Source: an uncultured Prevotellaceae bacterium (lineage in GTDB: Bacteria > Bacteroidota > Bacteroidia > Bacteroidales > Bacteroidaceae). Taken from it: a stretch of DNA of 64,000 nt. Under the pieces are notes generated by a model that searched no databases, was not told the origin of the DNA, and worked only from the letters and a program-made list of their open reading frames with translations. The translations under genes and the position numbers were made by a program. This document shows positions 47,633 through 60,898 of this stretch, piece by piece. The DNA is taken from the NCBI GenBank assembly GCA_947176895.1, contig CAMWSK010000001.1, positions 62,001-126,000 on the forward strand, in the 5' to 3' direction. Every line of letters starts with the position of its first letter. Positions within the stretch are counted from its first letter, which is position 1.

Positions 47633-48456
47633 ACATTAAGAAAGATTTATTGAGAGCAGCAGCTCTTGTGCTGCTAAGTTTGCTGGAAGTAACGCCCGTC
47701 ATGGCACAATTCAATTTGAAGAAAGCGGTCAGCGGAGCGGTAAAGGCAACCAAGGCCGTGACACTGACAGACGAACAGATGGCCGGCTATGTCAAGGAGT
47801 ATATCGATTGGATGGATACACATAATCAGGTATGTGCGGAAGATAGCCCTTATACGATACGGCTTGCGAAGTTGACCGAGGGATTAACGGATGCAGACGG
47901 CATTACCCTGAACTTCAAGGTATATCATGTAATCGACGTGAACGCTTTCGCTTGTGCGGATGGCAGCATCCGTGTGTTTTCTTCTCTTATGGATATCATG
48001 AGTGACGAAGAACTGTTAGGCGTAATCGGCCACGAAGTGGGACATATCGCCCATCGGGATTCAAAGAAAGGCTTCCGCACAGCTCTGCTTACATCTGCAT
48101 TAAAAGACGGGATTTCATCGAATGGAGGCAAAACGGCTGCTCTGACCGAATCGCAACTTGGTAATTTGAGTGAGGCTCTGGTCAATGCCACCTATTCCCA
48201 AAAGCAAGAACGTGAAGCCGATGATTATGGCTATGATTTCTTAAAACGTGCGGGTAAGAATCCGTGGGCGATGGCTCTTTCGTTCCGGAAACTAAAAAAA
48301 ATGCAGGAAGAAGCCGGAGCGGCAAAGAACAGCAAACTGAACCAACTTTTCTCCACCCATCCCGACCTTGATGTACGTATCAAGCGTATGGAAGAACGTG
48401 CCACATCCGAGGGTATCGAAAAACCGGAAACCATCGTCACAACGGCTGAACAATAA
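47629..48456 (+). CDS. Periplasmic M48-family metallopeptidase (BepA/YcaL-like)
   Basis: 275 residues from ATG 47629, which overlaps the upstream TGA. A signal peptide (to about residue 26, VTPVMAQ) precedes the M48 catalytic domain: VNAFACADGSIRVFSSLMDIMSDEELLGVIGHEVGHIAHRDS with zinc motif HEVGH, third ligand in QEREADDYGYDF and the C-terminal STHPDLDVRIKRME. Unlike the gene at 37.4 kb it has no membrane helices and should be soluble or lipid-associated in the periplasm, possibly in outer-membrane protein quality control. AT-richer than the GC-rich neighbours. Confidence 0.9.
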   Translation: MNIKKDLLRAAALVLLSLLEVTPVMAQFNLKKAVSGAVKATKAVTLTDEQMAGYVKEYIDWMDTHNQVCAEDSPYTIRLAKLTEGLTDADGITLNFKVYHVIDVNAFACADGSIRVFSSLMDIMSDEELLGVIGHEVGHIAHRDSKKGFRTALLTSALKDGISSNGGKTAALTESQLGNLSEALVNATYSQKQEREADDYGYDFLKRAGKNPWAMALSFRKLKKMQEEAGAAKNSKLNQLFSTHPDLDVRIKRMEERATSEGIEKPETIVTTAEQ

Positions 48457-48487
48457 GAAAAACATCTGATTCAAACTTGTAAGGGAA

Positions 48488-48520
48488 GGGGACGTTCTTT
48501 CGAGAACGCCCCCCTTTTTA
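48488..48520. terminator. Terminator between convergent M48 and aspartyl protease genes
   Basis: GGGGACGTTCT pairs with AGAACGCCCC around a TTCG loop. CCTTTTTATT follows on the plus strand. Confidence 0.85.
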
Positions 48521-49837
48521 TTACAATTCCGTTGAGAACACCATATCGACAAGGTTGAAACGGACTTTGCGGAACAGCATCATACTCTTTATCCCGAGGT
48601 TGTTTTCTTCCATATAATGGCCATGATGCTGCTCGGTCTGCACAGCAACAGATGGCACTTTAACCGAATTGCCGCCAAGGGTCAGGGTCGCGTCCGGCAA
48701 TGTATAACAAAGCACCGACCACACGCCTCCCACTCCGGCCTGGTTGACGGTATCGCTTTGGCAGTGTAATGTGAGATATTCCCTGTTCGCCTCGAAAAAA
48801 TCCTTGTTGAGCCTTCCGTAACCGGCATCACCGCTGTCGAGCTTTATCAGCAACGGCTGTCGGTTGATTTCGGCAGCGGCCAAAAGATTCATGCCCGTGG
48901 AAAAACACATGTTGGGCCGGACATGGGATGGAGCGGCTGCATTTCGCGGAATCTGCATTTCCTTCGCACGGAAGTCAAGCGTCACATCCTTGAGTTGAAG
49001 CATCAGCTCGCTGCCCACGATAAGATTAAGCACATCAATATACCTGTCTGCTTTTTCGTTATGGCTTCTAACATCAATGACATAGAACGGCACATCCTTT
49101 ACCGTGACGTTTCCCAACGTCAGTTCCCGGGCCAGAGCATATCGCCCGGCAGACGACTCCACTCCCGTTGCCGCGACATCTGCATCCAGAAATTCCAAGC
49201 CGTAGGCTTTCGCCAAAGAATCCGTAATGACATTGACTCCGGCACCCGTATCAAACGTTATTCTCACAGGGGTGCCATTTATCTGCGCATCGGTAATCTG
49301 CATCAGGTATTGTTCGCTCTCCATCTTTCCCGCACGAACAGTATCAAAGGGAACAATTCCCTTCTCACCATCAATGGAAATCCGGTAAGGCGAATACTTT
49401 GTCAGGGCCTTGTACTGTGCCGCCATATTGGCATAAGGCACAAGGGTTGCCGAATCCACCGCCCGGTAAGCCGATGACAAGACTGAGGATAACAGGCTGT
49501 ATGCCTCGTCGTTTCTGCCCACACGGCTCAAATCCATCGCATACATGACAGAACTTGAAAGAAACAAGTTTAAATCAAGATGCTCTGACCGGGTTTTGAA
49601 AAGCTCGTCAAAAGCCTCGATCGAAAGGTCGGGACGGTTGAAGCGGTTACCAATCATACACCTTGAGAATACCTCCAGAAAGGGATTGATTGAGTCTTTA
49701 GGGGTGCTGTAATAGATATCATACAGACCGAAATTGTCGGAAGCGTTCATCGCGGCACCGATGCGCTCGTCCACACTCTGAGCCTTTGCCGACATGATTA
49801 AGACAGTTACCGTCAAAAGCAGAACCGGTTTCTTCAT
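48521..49837 (-). CDS. Retropepsin-like aspartic protease, exported
   Basis: 438 residues. A signal peptide (to about residue 19) is followed by an all-helical region with repeat-like helices (to about residue 150). A retropepsin-like domain carries the catalytic motif ITFDTGAGVNVITDS, and a second half has LIKLDSGDAGYG at the equivalent place. Other landmarks are LIVGSELMLQLKDVTLDFRAKEMQI and LGIKSMMLFRKVRFNLVDMVF. This is the aspartyl-protease-family arrangement common in Bacteroidales periplasmic proteins. Substrate unknown. Confidence 0.85.
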   Translation of the reverse strand: MKKPVLLLTVTVLIMSAKAQSVDERIGAAMNASDNFGLYDIYYSTPKDSINPFLEVFSRCMIGNRFNRPDLSIEAFDELFKTRSEHLDLNLFLSSSVMYAMDLSRVGRNDEAYSLLSSVLSSAYRAVDSATLVPYANMAAQYKALTKYSPYRISIDGEKGIVPFDTVRAGKMESEQYLMQITDAQINGTPVRITFDTGAGVNVITDSLAKAYGLEFLDADVAATGVESSAGRYALARELTLGNVTVKDVPFYVIDVRSHNEKADRYIDVLNLIVGSELMLQLKDVTLDFRAKEMQIPRNAAAPSHVRPNMCFSTGMNLLAAAEINRQPLLIKLDSGDAGYGRLNKDFFEANREYLTLHCQSDTVNQAGVGGVWSVLCYTLPDATLTLGGNSVKVPSVAVQTEQHHGHYMEENNLGIKSMMLFRKVRFNLVDMVFSTEL

Positions 49838-49851
49838 AAGAGAATCATATT

Positions 49852-49909
49852 AGCTTCGAAAAAACGAAGAGGGGCTGCGCCGTAAGACTTCATTACGACA
49901 CAACCCCTC
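49852..49909 (-). terminator. Terminator of second beta-galactosidase gene
   Basis: GAGGGGCTGCGCCGTAA (49869-49885) pairs with TTACGACACAACCCCTC (49893-49909) with some mismatches. CTTCG and six U follow on the minus strand. Confidence 0.7.
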
Positions 49910-49934
49910 AATCTTCTATCTCAATCTTTAATCG

Positions 49935-54005
<4,071 letters not shown>

Positions 54006-54023
54006 TCACGCACATATACCTTA

Positions 54024-54055
54024 CAAAGATAAAGAAAAGCACATACTACACCAAA
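54024..54055 (-). promoter_or_regulatory. Full-consensus promoter of second beta-galactosidase
   Basis: Minus-strand TTTG (54052-54055), 20-nt spacer, TATCTTTG (54024-54031), 58 nt before the start codon. Confidence 0.8.
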
Positions 54056-54117
54056 CAAACCCGCATGTTTTTAGGCAGGACGGATATTTTTGAGGAGCTA
54101 ACACCGAAACAAAAAAA

Positions 54118-54145
54118 CAGAGGACGGACTCCCGTCCATCCTCTG
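54118..54145 (-). terminator. Terminator of the topA-to-anti-sigma run
   Basis: CAGAGGACGGAC pairs with GTCCATCCTCTG around TCCC. Seven U follow on the minus strand. Confidence 0.85.
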
Positions 54146-54195
54146 CCTCGTTTTAGAAAAGCAAAAATATTAATTTAATTAAAAAAGAATTCTCT

Positions 54196-54678
54196 TCAAC
54201 GTTGGTTGTTATCGATAAACAGCTTCACGGTATCCGCAGCCGCATCCATGGTGGCCGTGGCGGCATCAAACGTGGTGACGGTGGCTGTGTCCATCACCTG
54301 CAGATTCTGTTGTCTGACAGTCCCGGCTTGCGGACTCTCCCATCCCTGCTGCACGGCCATGCCCACGGAAAGCACCATGGCCAACACGGCAGCCACCTTA
54401 TAGAAAGGACGCCAACGGCTGTTGAGGCTCACGCTACGCGCCTTCACCTGATGGGGGTCACGCGAATCAATAAGAGCCATCACGCGCTTGTCGAAGTCGG
54501 CATCCAACCGGACGTTCTCCACACTTTCCTGCTCTGCCACGAACATCTTGCGATAAGGAAGCAGACTTTCGGGCACATCATCCTGCGCAAAGAAACTGCG
54601 AAGGATAGCCTCCTCCTCCAACGAGGTGCCGCATTCCCAGTATTGCTCCAGCAGTTGTTCGATGTATTTATAGTCCAT
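54196..54678 (-). CDS. Putative anti-sigma factor (single-pass membrane protein)
   Basis: 160 residues. A helical acidic N-terminal half (MDYKYIEQLLEQYWECGTSLEEEAILRSFFAQ...PYRKMFV) is followed by one membrane helix (VAAVLAMVLSVGMAVQQGW, about residues 94-112) and a short outer tail. The start overlaps the ECF sigma gene by 11 nt. Size, topology and partner gene fit a cytoplasmic sigma-binding domain anchored in the membrane, but no zinc anti-sigma motif is present, so the assignment rests on context. Confidence 0.65.
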   Translation of the reverse strand: MDYKYIEQLLEQYWECGTSLEEEAILRSFFAQDDVPESLLPYRKMFVAEQESVENVRLDADFDKRVMALIDSRDPHQVKARSVSLNSRWRPFYKVAAVLAMVLSVGMAVQQGWESPQAGTVRQQNLQVMDTATVTTFDAATATMDAAADTVKLFIDNNQR

Positions 54679-55183
54679 AATGTTCGATTTGCTCGATGAT
54701 TGCTTTTATTTTCTTTCTGGCCCGATGCAGATAGACCTTCACCTGTGACTCGCCAAGACCGAGCAACAGCCCTATCTCCTCGTAGCTTTTCCCTTCCATG
54801 TCGCGCAACTCCATGATGCTTCGCTGCACCTCGGGCAGTCGGTCCATCGCCTGACGGACAAGTCGGATTCCTTCTCCGCGAACCATTTGTTCGTGTGGCG
54901 AAACATCAGCAATTGCACTTTGAGGCGCTTCTTCCTCCAGCGACACGTCTCTGCGGTTGGCCTTTTTCACGAAGTCGAGCGCCTGATTGCGACAGATGGT
55001 GATGCAGAACGCCTCCATGCTTTCGATGGTTTCCCACCTTTCCCGGGCATCCCACACGCGAAGCATCGTCTCTTGCACGATGTCCTGTGCGTCCTCCCGG
55101 TTCAGCGTGATGCGAAGCGCCAAGCGAAAAAGTTTGTCTTTCAGCGGAAGCACTTCGGCCTGGAATCTCTGTATGTTCATCAC
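54668..55183 (-). CDS. ECF-subfamily RNA polymerase sigma factor
   Basis: 171 residues. Region 2 is KLFRLALRITLNREDAQDIVQETMLRVWDARERWETIESMEAFCITICRNQALDFVKK. Region 4 (LPEVQRSIMELRDMEGKSYEEIGLLLGLGESQVKVYLHRARKKIK) is a canonical helix-turn-helix for the -35 element. It should be held by the protein encoded immediately downstream. It lies 77 bp after argB and may be transcribed with the topA-aroK-speA-argB run or alone. Regulon unknown. Confidence 0.9.
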   Translation of the reverse strand: MMNIQRFQAEVLPLKDKLFRLALRITLNREDAQDIVQETMLRVWDARERWETIESMEAFCITICRNQALDFVKKANRRDVSLEEEAPQSAIADVSPHEQMVRGEGIRLVRQAMDRLPEVQRSIMELRDMEGKSYEEIGLLLGLGESQVKVYLHRARKKIKAIIEQIEHYGL

Positions 55184-55260
55184 TCTCTGTATATGAAGAC
55201 GAGCGAGTGGCTAAAAAGTTACACCCGCCCGTCAAAAAAAATCGTTTTTTTCTGAAATTT

Positions 55261-56028
55261 CTATTGAAGGATTGTGCCGTTGTTTCCGGCAATGTCTACC
55301 GCGCTGGTGATAATCACCTTCTTCACGCCGCGGTCTATGGCCCCAAAAGCGTTGTCCAATTTGGGTATCATGCCGCCGCTGACCACCTCTTCGGCCTTCA
55401 GGCGGGCATACATTTCTCTGCTGATTCCGGGTATCACGCTGTCGTCATCGTCAGGATCCAGCAACACGCCGTTCTTTTCAAAAGCCATCGTGAGGGTGAC
55501 ATCAAAAAACGGAACCAAAGCACAGGCCACCTCACCGGCGATGGTGTCTGCGTTCGTGTTGAGCATGTGACCCTGTCCGTCGTGGGTGAGAGGCGCCACC
55601 ACAGGCACGATACCCTTATGTATCAGGTCGCTCAACAATGCCCCGTCCACACGGTCCACATCGCCCACCCATCCATAGTCCACAGTCCTTACGGGACGTT
55701 TGTGACTGAGGATAAGGTTCATGTCGGCTCCTGTCAGTCCCATGGCGTTCACCTGACGAGCCTGCAGGCCCGTGACAATATTCTTGTTCACCAGCCCCCC
55801 GTACACCATTGTCACCACGCCCAGCATGGCCTCATCGGTAATACGGCGGCCATCCACCATCTTGCTCTCGACGCCCAGTTGCGATGCGATGCGGGTGGCA
55901 CTGCGTCCTCCGCCGTGCACCAACACCTTATGGCCGGGCAAGGCAGCAAACTGACAGAGAAGTTCATCCAAGTATTCAGGCTGCTCCACCACGGCGCCGC
56001 CCACTTTTATCACATTGATTTGCTCCAT
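55261..56028 (-). CDS. argB: Acetylglutamate kinase
   Basis: 255 residues from the ATG at 56028, preceded by AAGGAG. The amino-acid-kinase fold is clear: INVIKVGGAVVEQPEYLDELLCQFAAL, KVLVHGGGRSATRIASQLG, VNAMGLTGADMNLI and GMIPKLDNAFGAIDRGVKKVIIT. It phosphorylates N-acetylglutamate, second step of arginine synthesis; in this order Bacteroidetes use succinylated intermediates in later steps, so substrate preference should be kept open. It follows the arginine decarboxylase gene by 28 nt. Confidence 0.92.
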   Translation of the reverse strand: MEQINVIKVGGAVVEQPEYLDELLCQFAALPGHKVLVHGGGRSATRIASQLGVESKMVDGRRITDEAMLGVVTMVYGGLVNKNIVTGLQARQVNAMGLTGADMNLILSHKRPVRTVDYGWVGDVDRVDGALLSDLIHKGIVPVVAPLTHDGQGHMLNTNADTIAGEVACALVPFFDVTLTMAFEKNGVLLDPDDDDSVIPGISREMYARLKAEEVVSGGMIPKLDNAFGAIDRGVKKVIITSAVDIAGNNGTILQ

Positions 56029-56056
56029 CTCCTTACTACTATTATTTATATAGGAT

Positions 56057-57952
56057 TTACTGCTCCAGATAGGTGTAGCCATAAAGTCCGGCACGATAGG
56101 TACTGATAAACTCCTTACCCTCGGCCGCCGTAATCTTCTTGTCCTTCACGGCCCGGCTGACCCAGATTTCCAATCGGCGAACCAGACTCTTAGGGTCATA
56201 CTGCACATACTCCAACACATCGGCAATGGTTTCCCCGTCTATGGTCTGCTCGATGGTGTAGCCGGTCTCGTCCACCGTGATGTGGACAGCATTGGTGTCA
56301 CCGAACAGGTTGTGCATATTGCCCAGAATCTCCTGATAGGCGCCCACCAGGAACACGCCGATATAATAGTGCTCCCCATCTTTCAGGGCGTGGAGAGGAA
56401 TGTAGCTGGTCTGATGGGTTCCGTTTACATAAGCCGTAACCTTGCCATCGCTGTCGCAAGTGATATCGTGAAGGGTGGCGCTGCGGGTGGGTTCCTCACC
56501 CAAGCGTGAAATGGGCATGATAGGGAACAGCTGGTCGATGCCCCACGAATCGGGCATACTTTGGAAGAGCGAGAAATTACAGAAATACTTGTCGGCCATC
56601 TGTTTGTCCAGCATCCTCAACTCGTCGGGCACATGTTTCTGATGATGTGCCATCTCGGCAATCTCATGACTCAATGCCCAATAGATACTTTCAATGTGTG
56701 CACGGGTCTTCAGGTCTATAAGGCCATGGCTGAACAAGTCAATGGCTTCCTCGCGAATATCCTCGGCATCGTGCCAATCCTCCAGCATCGAGCGGCTGGT
56801 GAACTTCTCCCAGATGTCGTTCAGGTCGTGCACCAGCTTGTGGTCATCAGGTCCCGGCTGGAAATCATCAGGCATTTGGGGTGCCGAGGCACTCTCCATG
56901 GCATCGATAATCAGCACGCTGTGGTGAGCCGACAGCGAGCGTCCGCCCTCCGTTATCAGGTTGGGGTGGGGCACCCCGGCCTTGTTGGCAGCCTCCACAA
57001 AGGTGTAGACACAGTCGTTCACATACTCCTGGATGCTGTAATTCACGCTGCTTTCGCTGTTGCTGGAGCGTGTGCCGTCATAATCCACACCCAAGCCGCC
57101 GCCACAGTCCACGAAGTTTATTTCAAAACCCATGCTGTGCAATTGGACATAGAACTGGGCAGCTTCGCGCAAGGCTGAACTGATGTTGCGGATTTTGGTG
57201 ATTTGCGAGCCAATATGGAAGTGGATAAGCTTCAAGCAATCACGCAACCCCATATTGTCCAGCAAGCCCAAAGCCATCAGCAACTCGGTACTGTTCAGTC
57301 CGAATTTGGAAGCATCCCCGCCGCTCTCGCTCCACTTTCCGCTGCCGTTTCTGGCCAATTTGATGCGTACGCCCAGGTTGGGACGCACGTTCAACTTCTT
57401 GGCGGTCTCGGCAATCACGTTCAGTTCATGCAGTTTCTCCACCACCAGGAACACGCGTTTGCCCATCTTTTGGGCCAACAGAGCCATCTCGATATAATTC
57501 TGGTCCTTGTGTCCGTTGCAGATAATCAGGCTGTCGCTGTCCATATTGGTGGCCAACACGGCATGCAGCTCCGGTTTGGAACCGGCCTCCAGCCCCAGGT
57601 TGTAACGCTTTCCGTGACTGATGATCTCCTCCACAACGGGACGCATCTGGTTCACCTTGATGGGGAAGATGATGAAGTGCTCGGCCTGGTAGTTGTATTC
57701 TTTGGTGGCTTTGCGGAAACATTCATCGGTCTTTTCAATACGGTTGTCCAGGATGTCGGGGAAGCGCAACAGCATGGGGGCGGTGATGTGGCGGCTCTGC
57801 AGCTCGTCCACCACCTCTTTCAGATCCACCTGCACGCCGTTCTTCTTGGGACTGACATACACGTGCCCCTTATCGTTGATGCCAAAATAGTTGACTCCCC
57901 AGCCCTTGATGTTGTAAAGCTCCTCCGAGTCTTCGATTCGCCATTTCTTCAT
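56057..57952 (-). CDS. speA: Biosynthetic arginine decarboxylase
   Basis: 631 residues. The PLP-lysine block FIIFPIKVNQMRPVVEEIISHG, the LGLEAGSKPELHAVL segment, GGGLGVDYDGT (phosphate loop), the catalytic-Cys-type region and the C-terminal half match the SpeA family. It makes agmatine for polyamines in the cytoplasm. The pairing with argB places synthesis and consumption of arginine in one operon. It lies 34 nt after aroK; the gap contains a CA/TG microsatellite (57971-57986). Confidence 0.95.
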   Translation of the reverse strand: MKKWRIEDSEELYNIKGWGVNYFGINDKGHVYVSPKKNGVQVDLKEVVDELQSRHITAPMLLRFPDILDNRIEKTDECFRKATKEYNYQAEHFIIFPIKVNQMRPVVEEIISHGKRYNLGLEAGSKPELHAVLATNMDSDSLIICNGHKDQNYIEMALLAQKMGKRVFLVVEKLHELNVIAETAKKLNVRPNLGVRIKLARNGSGKWSESGGDASKFGLNSTELLMALGLLDNMGLRDCLKLIHFHIGSQITKIRNISSALREAAQFYVQLHSMGFEINFVDCGGGLGVDYDGTRSSNSESSVNYSIQEYVNDCVYTFVEAANKAGVPHPNLITEGGRSLSAHHSVLIIDAMESASAPQMPDDFQPGPDDHKLVHDLNDIWEKFTSRSMLEDWHDAEDIREEAIDLFSHGLIDLKTRAHIESIYWALSHEIAEMAHHQKHVPDELRMLDKQMADKYFCNFSLFQSMPDSWGIDQLFPIMPISRLGEEPTRSATLHDITCDSDGKVTAYVNGTHQTSYIPLHALKDGEHYYIGVFLVGAYQEILGNMHNLFGDTNAVHITVDETGYTIEQTIDGETIADVLEYVQYDPKSLVRRLEIWVSRAVKDKKITAAEGKEFISTYRAGLYGYTYLEQ

Positions 57953-57986
57953 TCCTATAAATAAAATCTCTTGGTGTGTGTGTGTG

Positions 57987-58514
57987 TTACAGATTCAGTT
58001 CTTTTCTCACTAAGTCTATGGTGATGTTTATTCTCTCAAAGTTGTCCATCAGGCTCACATCCACGATGTGTTTGGCCTTTGAATAGAACGGTTCGCGGGC
58101 AGCCAACGACTCTTGGATGTATTGCTCCAGTTCTTCGGGTGACTTGCCCTTAATCAGAGGCCGTTCGGTGCGTCCCATTCTCAAGTGCTGCGCCAGCACC
58201 TCGGGTGCAGCCTTCAGGTAAAGCGTTTCACCCAACGAGTTCATGTAGTCCATGTTATCGAAAAAGCAGGGAGTTCCTCCGCCGCAACTGAGCACGATGT
58301 CCTCAAACTCGGCCACCTCATGCAGCATTCTCCGTTCCATGTCGCGGAATCCCTCTTCGCCCTTCTCGGCAAAGATCTCGGCCACCTTCTTGTGAAAACG
58401 CGTCTCGATATACCAGTCAAGGTCATAGAACTGCACACCCAGCGTGTTGGCCAGTTGTCTTCCCACGGTGGTCTTGCCCGACCCCATGTAGCCCACTAAG
58501 ATAACGCGTATCAT
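57987..58514 (-). CDS. aroK: Shikimate kinase
   Basis: 175 residues. Walker A GYMGSGKTTVGRQLA, the shikimate-binding Asp (FYDLDWYIETR), FRDMERRML, and VLSCGGGTPCFFDNMDYM (P-loop partner) are intact, as is the lid region RMGRTERPLI. It phosphorylates shikimate at O3. Its start overlaps the topA stop by 4 nt (TATGA-type coupling). Confidence 0.96.
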   Translation of the reverse strand: MIRVILVGYMGSGKTTVGRQLANTLGVQFYDLDWYIETRFHKKVAEIFAEKGEEGFRDMERRMLHEVAEFEDIVLSCGGGTPCFFDNMDYMNSLGETLYLKAAPEVLAQHLRMGRTERPLIKGKSPEELEQYIQESLAAREPFYSKAKHIVDVSLMDNFERINITIDLVRKELNL

Positions 58515-60847
58515 GCTTTCTTGGCGTAACGTCCCCGGCGAACAGGTTTCTCGCCGGGAGCAGGCGCTTTGTCCACGATTTCCTTACATTGCTCATAGGT
58601 AAGTTCGGCAGCCGTCTCGTGCAGGGCCTTGGGCAGGCGATAATTCGTTCCCTTATAAACGATATAAGGACCGTAACGGCCGTTGAGAACTTCCATTTCG
58701 GGATCCTCGTCGAATTGTTTCAGATGGCGCTGTGCCTCCTCCTGATGCTTTTTTTCTATCAGTTCCTTAGCCTCATCCAGCGTCAGAGTCAAGGGGTCCC
58801 GGTCTTTGGGGATGGAGACGTATTTCTTGTCATATTGCACATAGGGGCCGAAGCGACCCGTACCCACGGTGACGGTCTTCCCCTCCCATTCGCCCAAAGT
58901 ACGGGGAAGGCGGAACAGCTCCAGTGCCTCTTCCAGGGTGATGGTTTCCAGGCTTTGGTCCTTCTTCAGCTGTGCGAAGCGGGGTTTCTCGGCATCCTCG
59001 GCAGTACCAATCTGGGCTACCGGTCCGAAGCGTCCGATCTTCACCGACACGCTCAATCCGCTCTTGGGGTCAGTGCCCAATACCCGTTCGCCCACACGAT
59101 GCTCGCTGCGAATGTTCATAATCTCCTCCACCTGGGGGTTGAACGTCTCATAGAAACCGCGAATCATCCGGTTCCAGTCGGTATGTCCCTCGGCAATCTC
59201 GTCGAAGTTCTTTTCCACGTCGGCCGTAAAGTTGTAATCCATGATGTGGGGGAAGCTTTCCATCAGGAAGTCCGTCACCACGATACCTACGTCCGTAGGC
59301 ATCAGTTTGCCCTTTTCGGCACCCACGTTCATCTTCTTTTCCGTACGTTTAATCTTATCGCCCTTCAACGTGAGCACGGTATAAGGCGTGCTCACACCGG
59401 GCTTGTCGCCTTTCTCCACGTATTCACGCTGTTGGATGGTGGTGATGGTGGTGGCATAGGTGCTGGGGCGTCCGATACCCAGTTCCTCCAGCTTCTTCAC
59501 CAGCGAAGCCTCGTTATAGCGTGCGGGGCGCTGGGCAAAGCGCTGTGTGGCCGTCACCTCCTGACGCACCATCTGTTCGCCCATCTCCATCTGGGGCAAC
59601 CGGTCGGTGCCGCTCTTGGTTTCGTTGCCTTCATCATCACTTTCCATGTACACGCGCAGGAAGCCGTCGAACATCACCACCTCACCCGTGGCCACGAAAT
59701 GACGGTCGGTGCCGCCCACGCCGATGTTCACGGTGGTTTTCTGCAGACGGGCATCCGCCATCTGGCTGGCGATGGTACGTTTCCATATCAACTCGTAGAG
59801 GCGGCGTTCCTGGCTGGTTCCCTCGATGGTGGGGGTGTTCATATAGGTGGGGCGAATGGCCTCGTGCGCCTCTTGTGCCCCTTTGCTCTTGGTATGGTAC
59901 TGACGGTTTTTCACATACTCGGCCCCCATCGTCTCGGTCACATACTGTTTGCTGGTGTTCAGACACAGGGAAGAAAGGTTCGTGCTGTCGGTACGCATAT
60001 AGGTGATACGTCCGCTCTCATACAGCATCTGCGCCACGCGCATCGTCTGGTTCACCGTGAAGCCGAGCTTGTGTGCGGCCTCCTGTTGCAGGGTGCTGGT
60101 AGTGAAAGGAGGGGCCGGAGTACGTGTGGCGGGGCGTGTCTGCACGTCGTCCACGGTGAGGGTGGCCGTGCGCAGCTGCTCCAGAAAGGCCTGGGCCTCG
60201 GCCTCGGTGTCGAATTTCTTGTCAAGCTCGGCCTTCACCGACTCGCCTTTGCTGTTCAGCAGTTCGGCCGTCACGCGATAGACATCCTCGCCCTTGAAGG
60301 CCTGCACCTCGCGCTCGCGCTCCACAATCAGGCGCACGGCCACACTCTGCACGCGGCCGGCACTGAGCGAGGGCTTCACCTTGCGCCACAGGATGGGGCT
60401 GAGCTTGAACCCCACCATACGGTCCAGCAGGCGGCGGGCCTGCTGCGCGTCCACCAGATTGCGGTCGATATCCCGGGGATGAAGGATGGCCTCCTTGATG
60501 GCCGTCTCGGTGATTTCGTGGAACACGATGCGCTTGGTGGTGGCGGGGTCCAGCTGAAGCACCTCGTTCAGATGCCAGCTGATAGCCTCTCCCTCGCGGT
60601 CCTCATCGGATGCCAGCCACACACGCTTGGCGTTCTTGCACTGTGCTTTCAGGTCCTCCACCACTTTTTTCTTGTCGGCGGGCACCTCATATTGTGGCTG
60701 AAAGGTAGTGGTGTCTATGCTGAAACTCTTCTTTTTCAGGTCACGTATATGTCCGTAGCTGGACATCACCTTATAGTCCTCGCCCAAAAACTTCTCGATG
60801 GTCTTGGCCTTGGCAGGGCTCTCCACTATTACCAGATTATCTTTCAT
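58511..60847 (-). CDS. topA: DNA topoisomerase I (type IA)
   Basis: 778 residues. The TOPRIM domain starts NLVIVESPAKAKTIEKFLG and includes LASDEDREGEAISWHL. The active tyrosine is in RITYMRTDSTNLS. The C terminus has no zinc fingers; instead it has beta-repeat modules (VKIGRFGPVAQIG; VTVGTGRFGPYVQYD; VLNGRYGPYIVYKG), as in other Bacteroidetes topoisomerases, and a basic tail RRGRYAKKA. It relaxes negative supercoils. First gene of the run; a minus-strand TATCTTTG box is at 60876-60883. Confidence 0.97.
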   Translation of the reverse strand: MKDNLVIVESPAKAKTIEKFLGEDYKVMSSYGHIRDLKKKSFSIDTTTFQPQYEVPADKKKVVEDLKAQCKNAKRVWLASDEDREGEAISWHLNEVLQLDPATTKRIVFHEITETAIKEAILHPRDIDRNLVDAQQARRLLDRMVGFKLSPILWRKVKPSLSAGRVQSVAVRLIVEREREVQAFKGEDVYRVTAELLNSKGESVKAELDKKFDTEAEAQAFLEQLRTATLTVDDVQTRPATRTPAPPFTTSTLQQEAAHKLGFTVNQTMRVAQMLYESGRITYMRTDSTNLSSLCLNTSKQYVTETMGAEYVKNRQYHTKSKGAQEAHEAIRPTYMNTPTIEGTSQERRLYELIWKRTIASQMADARLQKTTVNIGVGGTDRHFVATGEVVMFDGFLRVYMESDDEGNETKSGTDRLPQMEMGEQMVRQEVTATQRFAQRPARYNEASLVKKLEELGIGRPSTYATTITTIQQREYVEKGDKPGVSTPYTVLTLKGDKIKRTEKKMNVGAEKGKLMPTDVGIVVTDFLMESFPHIMDYNFTADVEKNFDEIAEGHTDWNRMIRGFYETFNPQVEEIMNIRSEHRVGERVLGTDPKSGLSVSVKIGRFGPVAQIGTAEDAEKPRFAQLKKDQSLETITLEEALELFRLPRTLGEWEGKTVTVGTGRFGPYVQYDKKYVSIPKDRDPLTLTLDEAKELIEKKHQEEAQRHLKQFDEDPEMEVLNGRYGPYIVYKGTNYRLPKALHETAAELTYEQCKEIVDKAPAPGEKPVRRGRYAKKA

Positions 60848-60875
60848 TTTCAGTGATTTTTTATTTTTTCGCCCA

Positions 60876-60883
60876 CAAAGATA
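60876..60883 (-). promoter_or_regulatory. -7 box of topA promoter
   Basis: Minus-strand TATCTTTG 28 nt before the topA ATG, partly inside the gap to the NUDIX gene. Confidence 0.55.
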
Positions 60884-60898
60884 GGTTCTTTTTTTTAC

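Noticed and set aside
54061-54075. Sixth palindrome array (CGCATGTTTTTAGG near 54063)
   Set aside because: Only a single half-unit is present, with no second arm and no neighbouring units.
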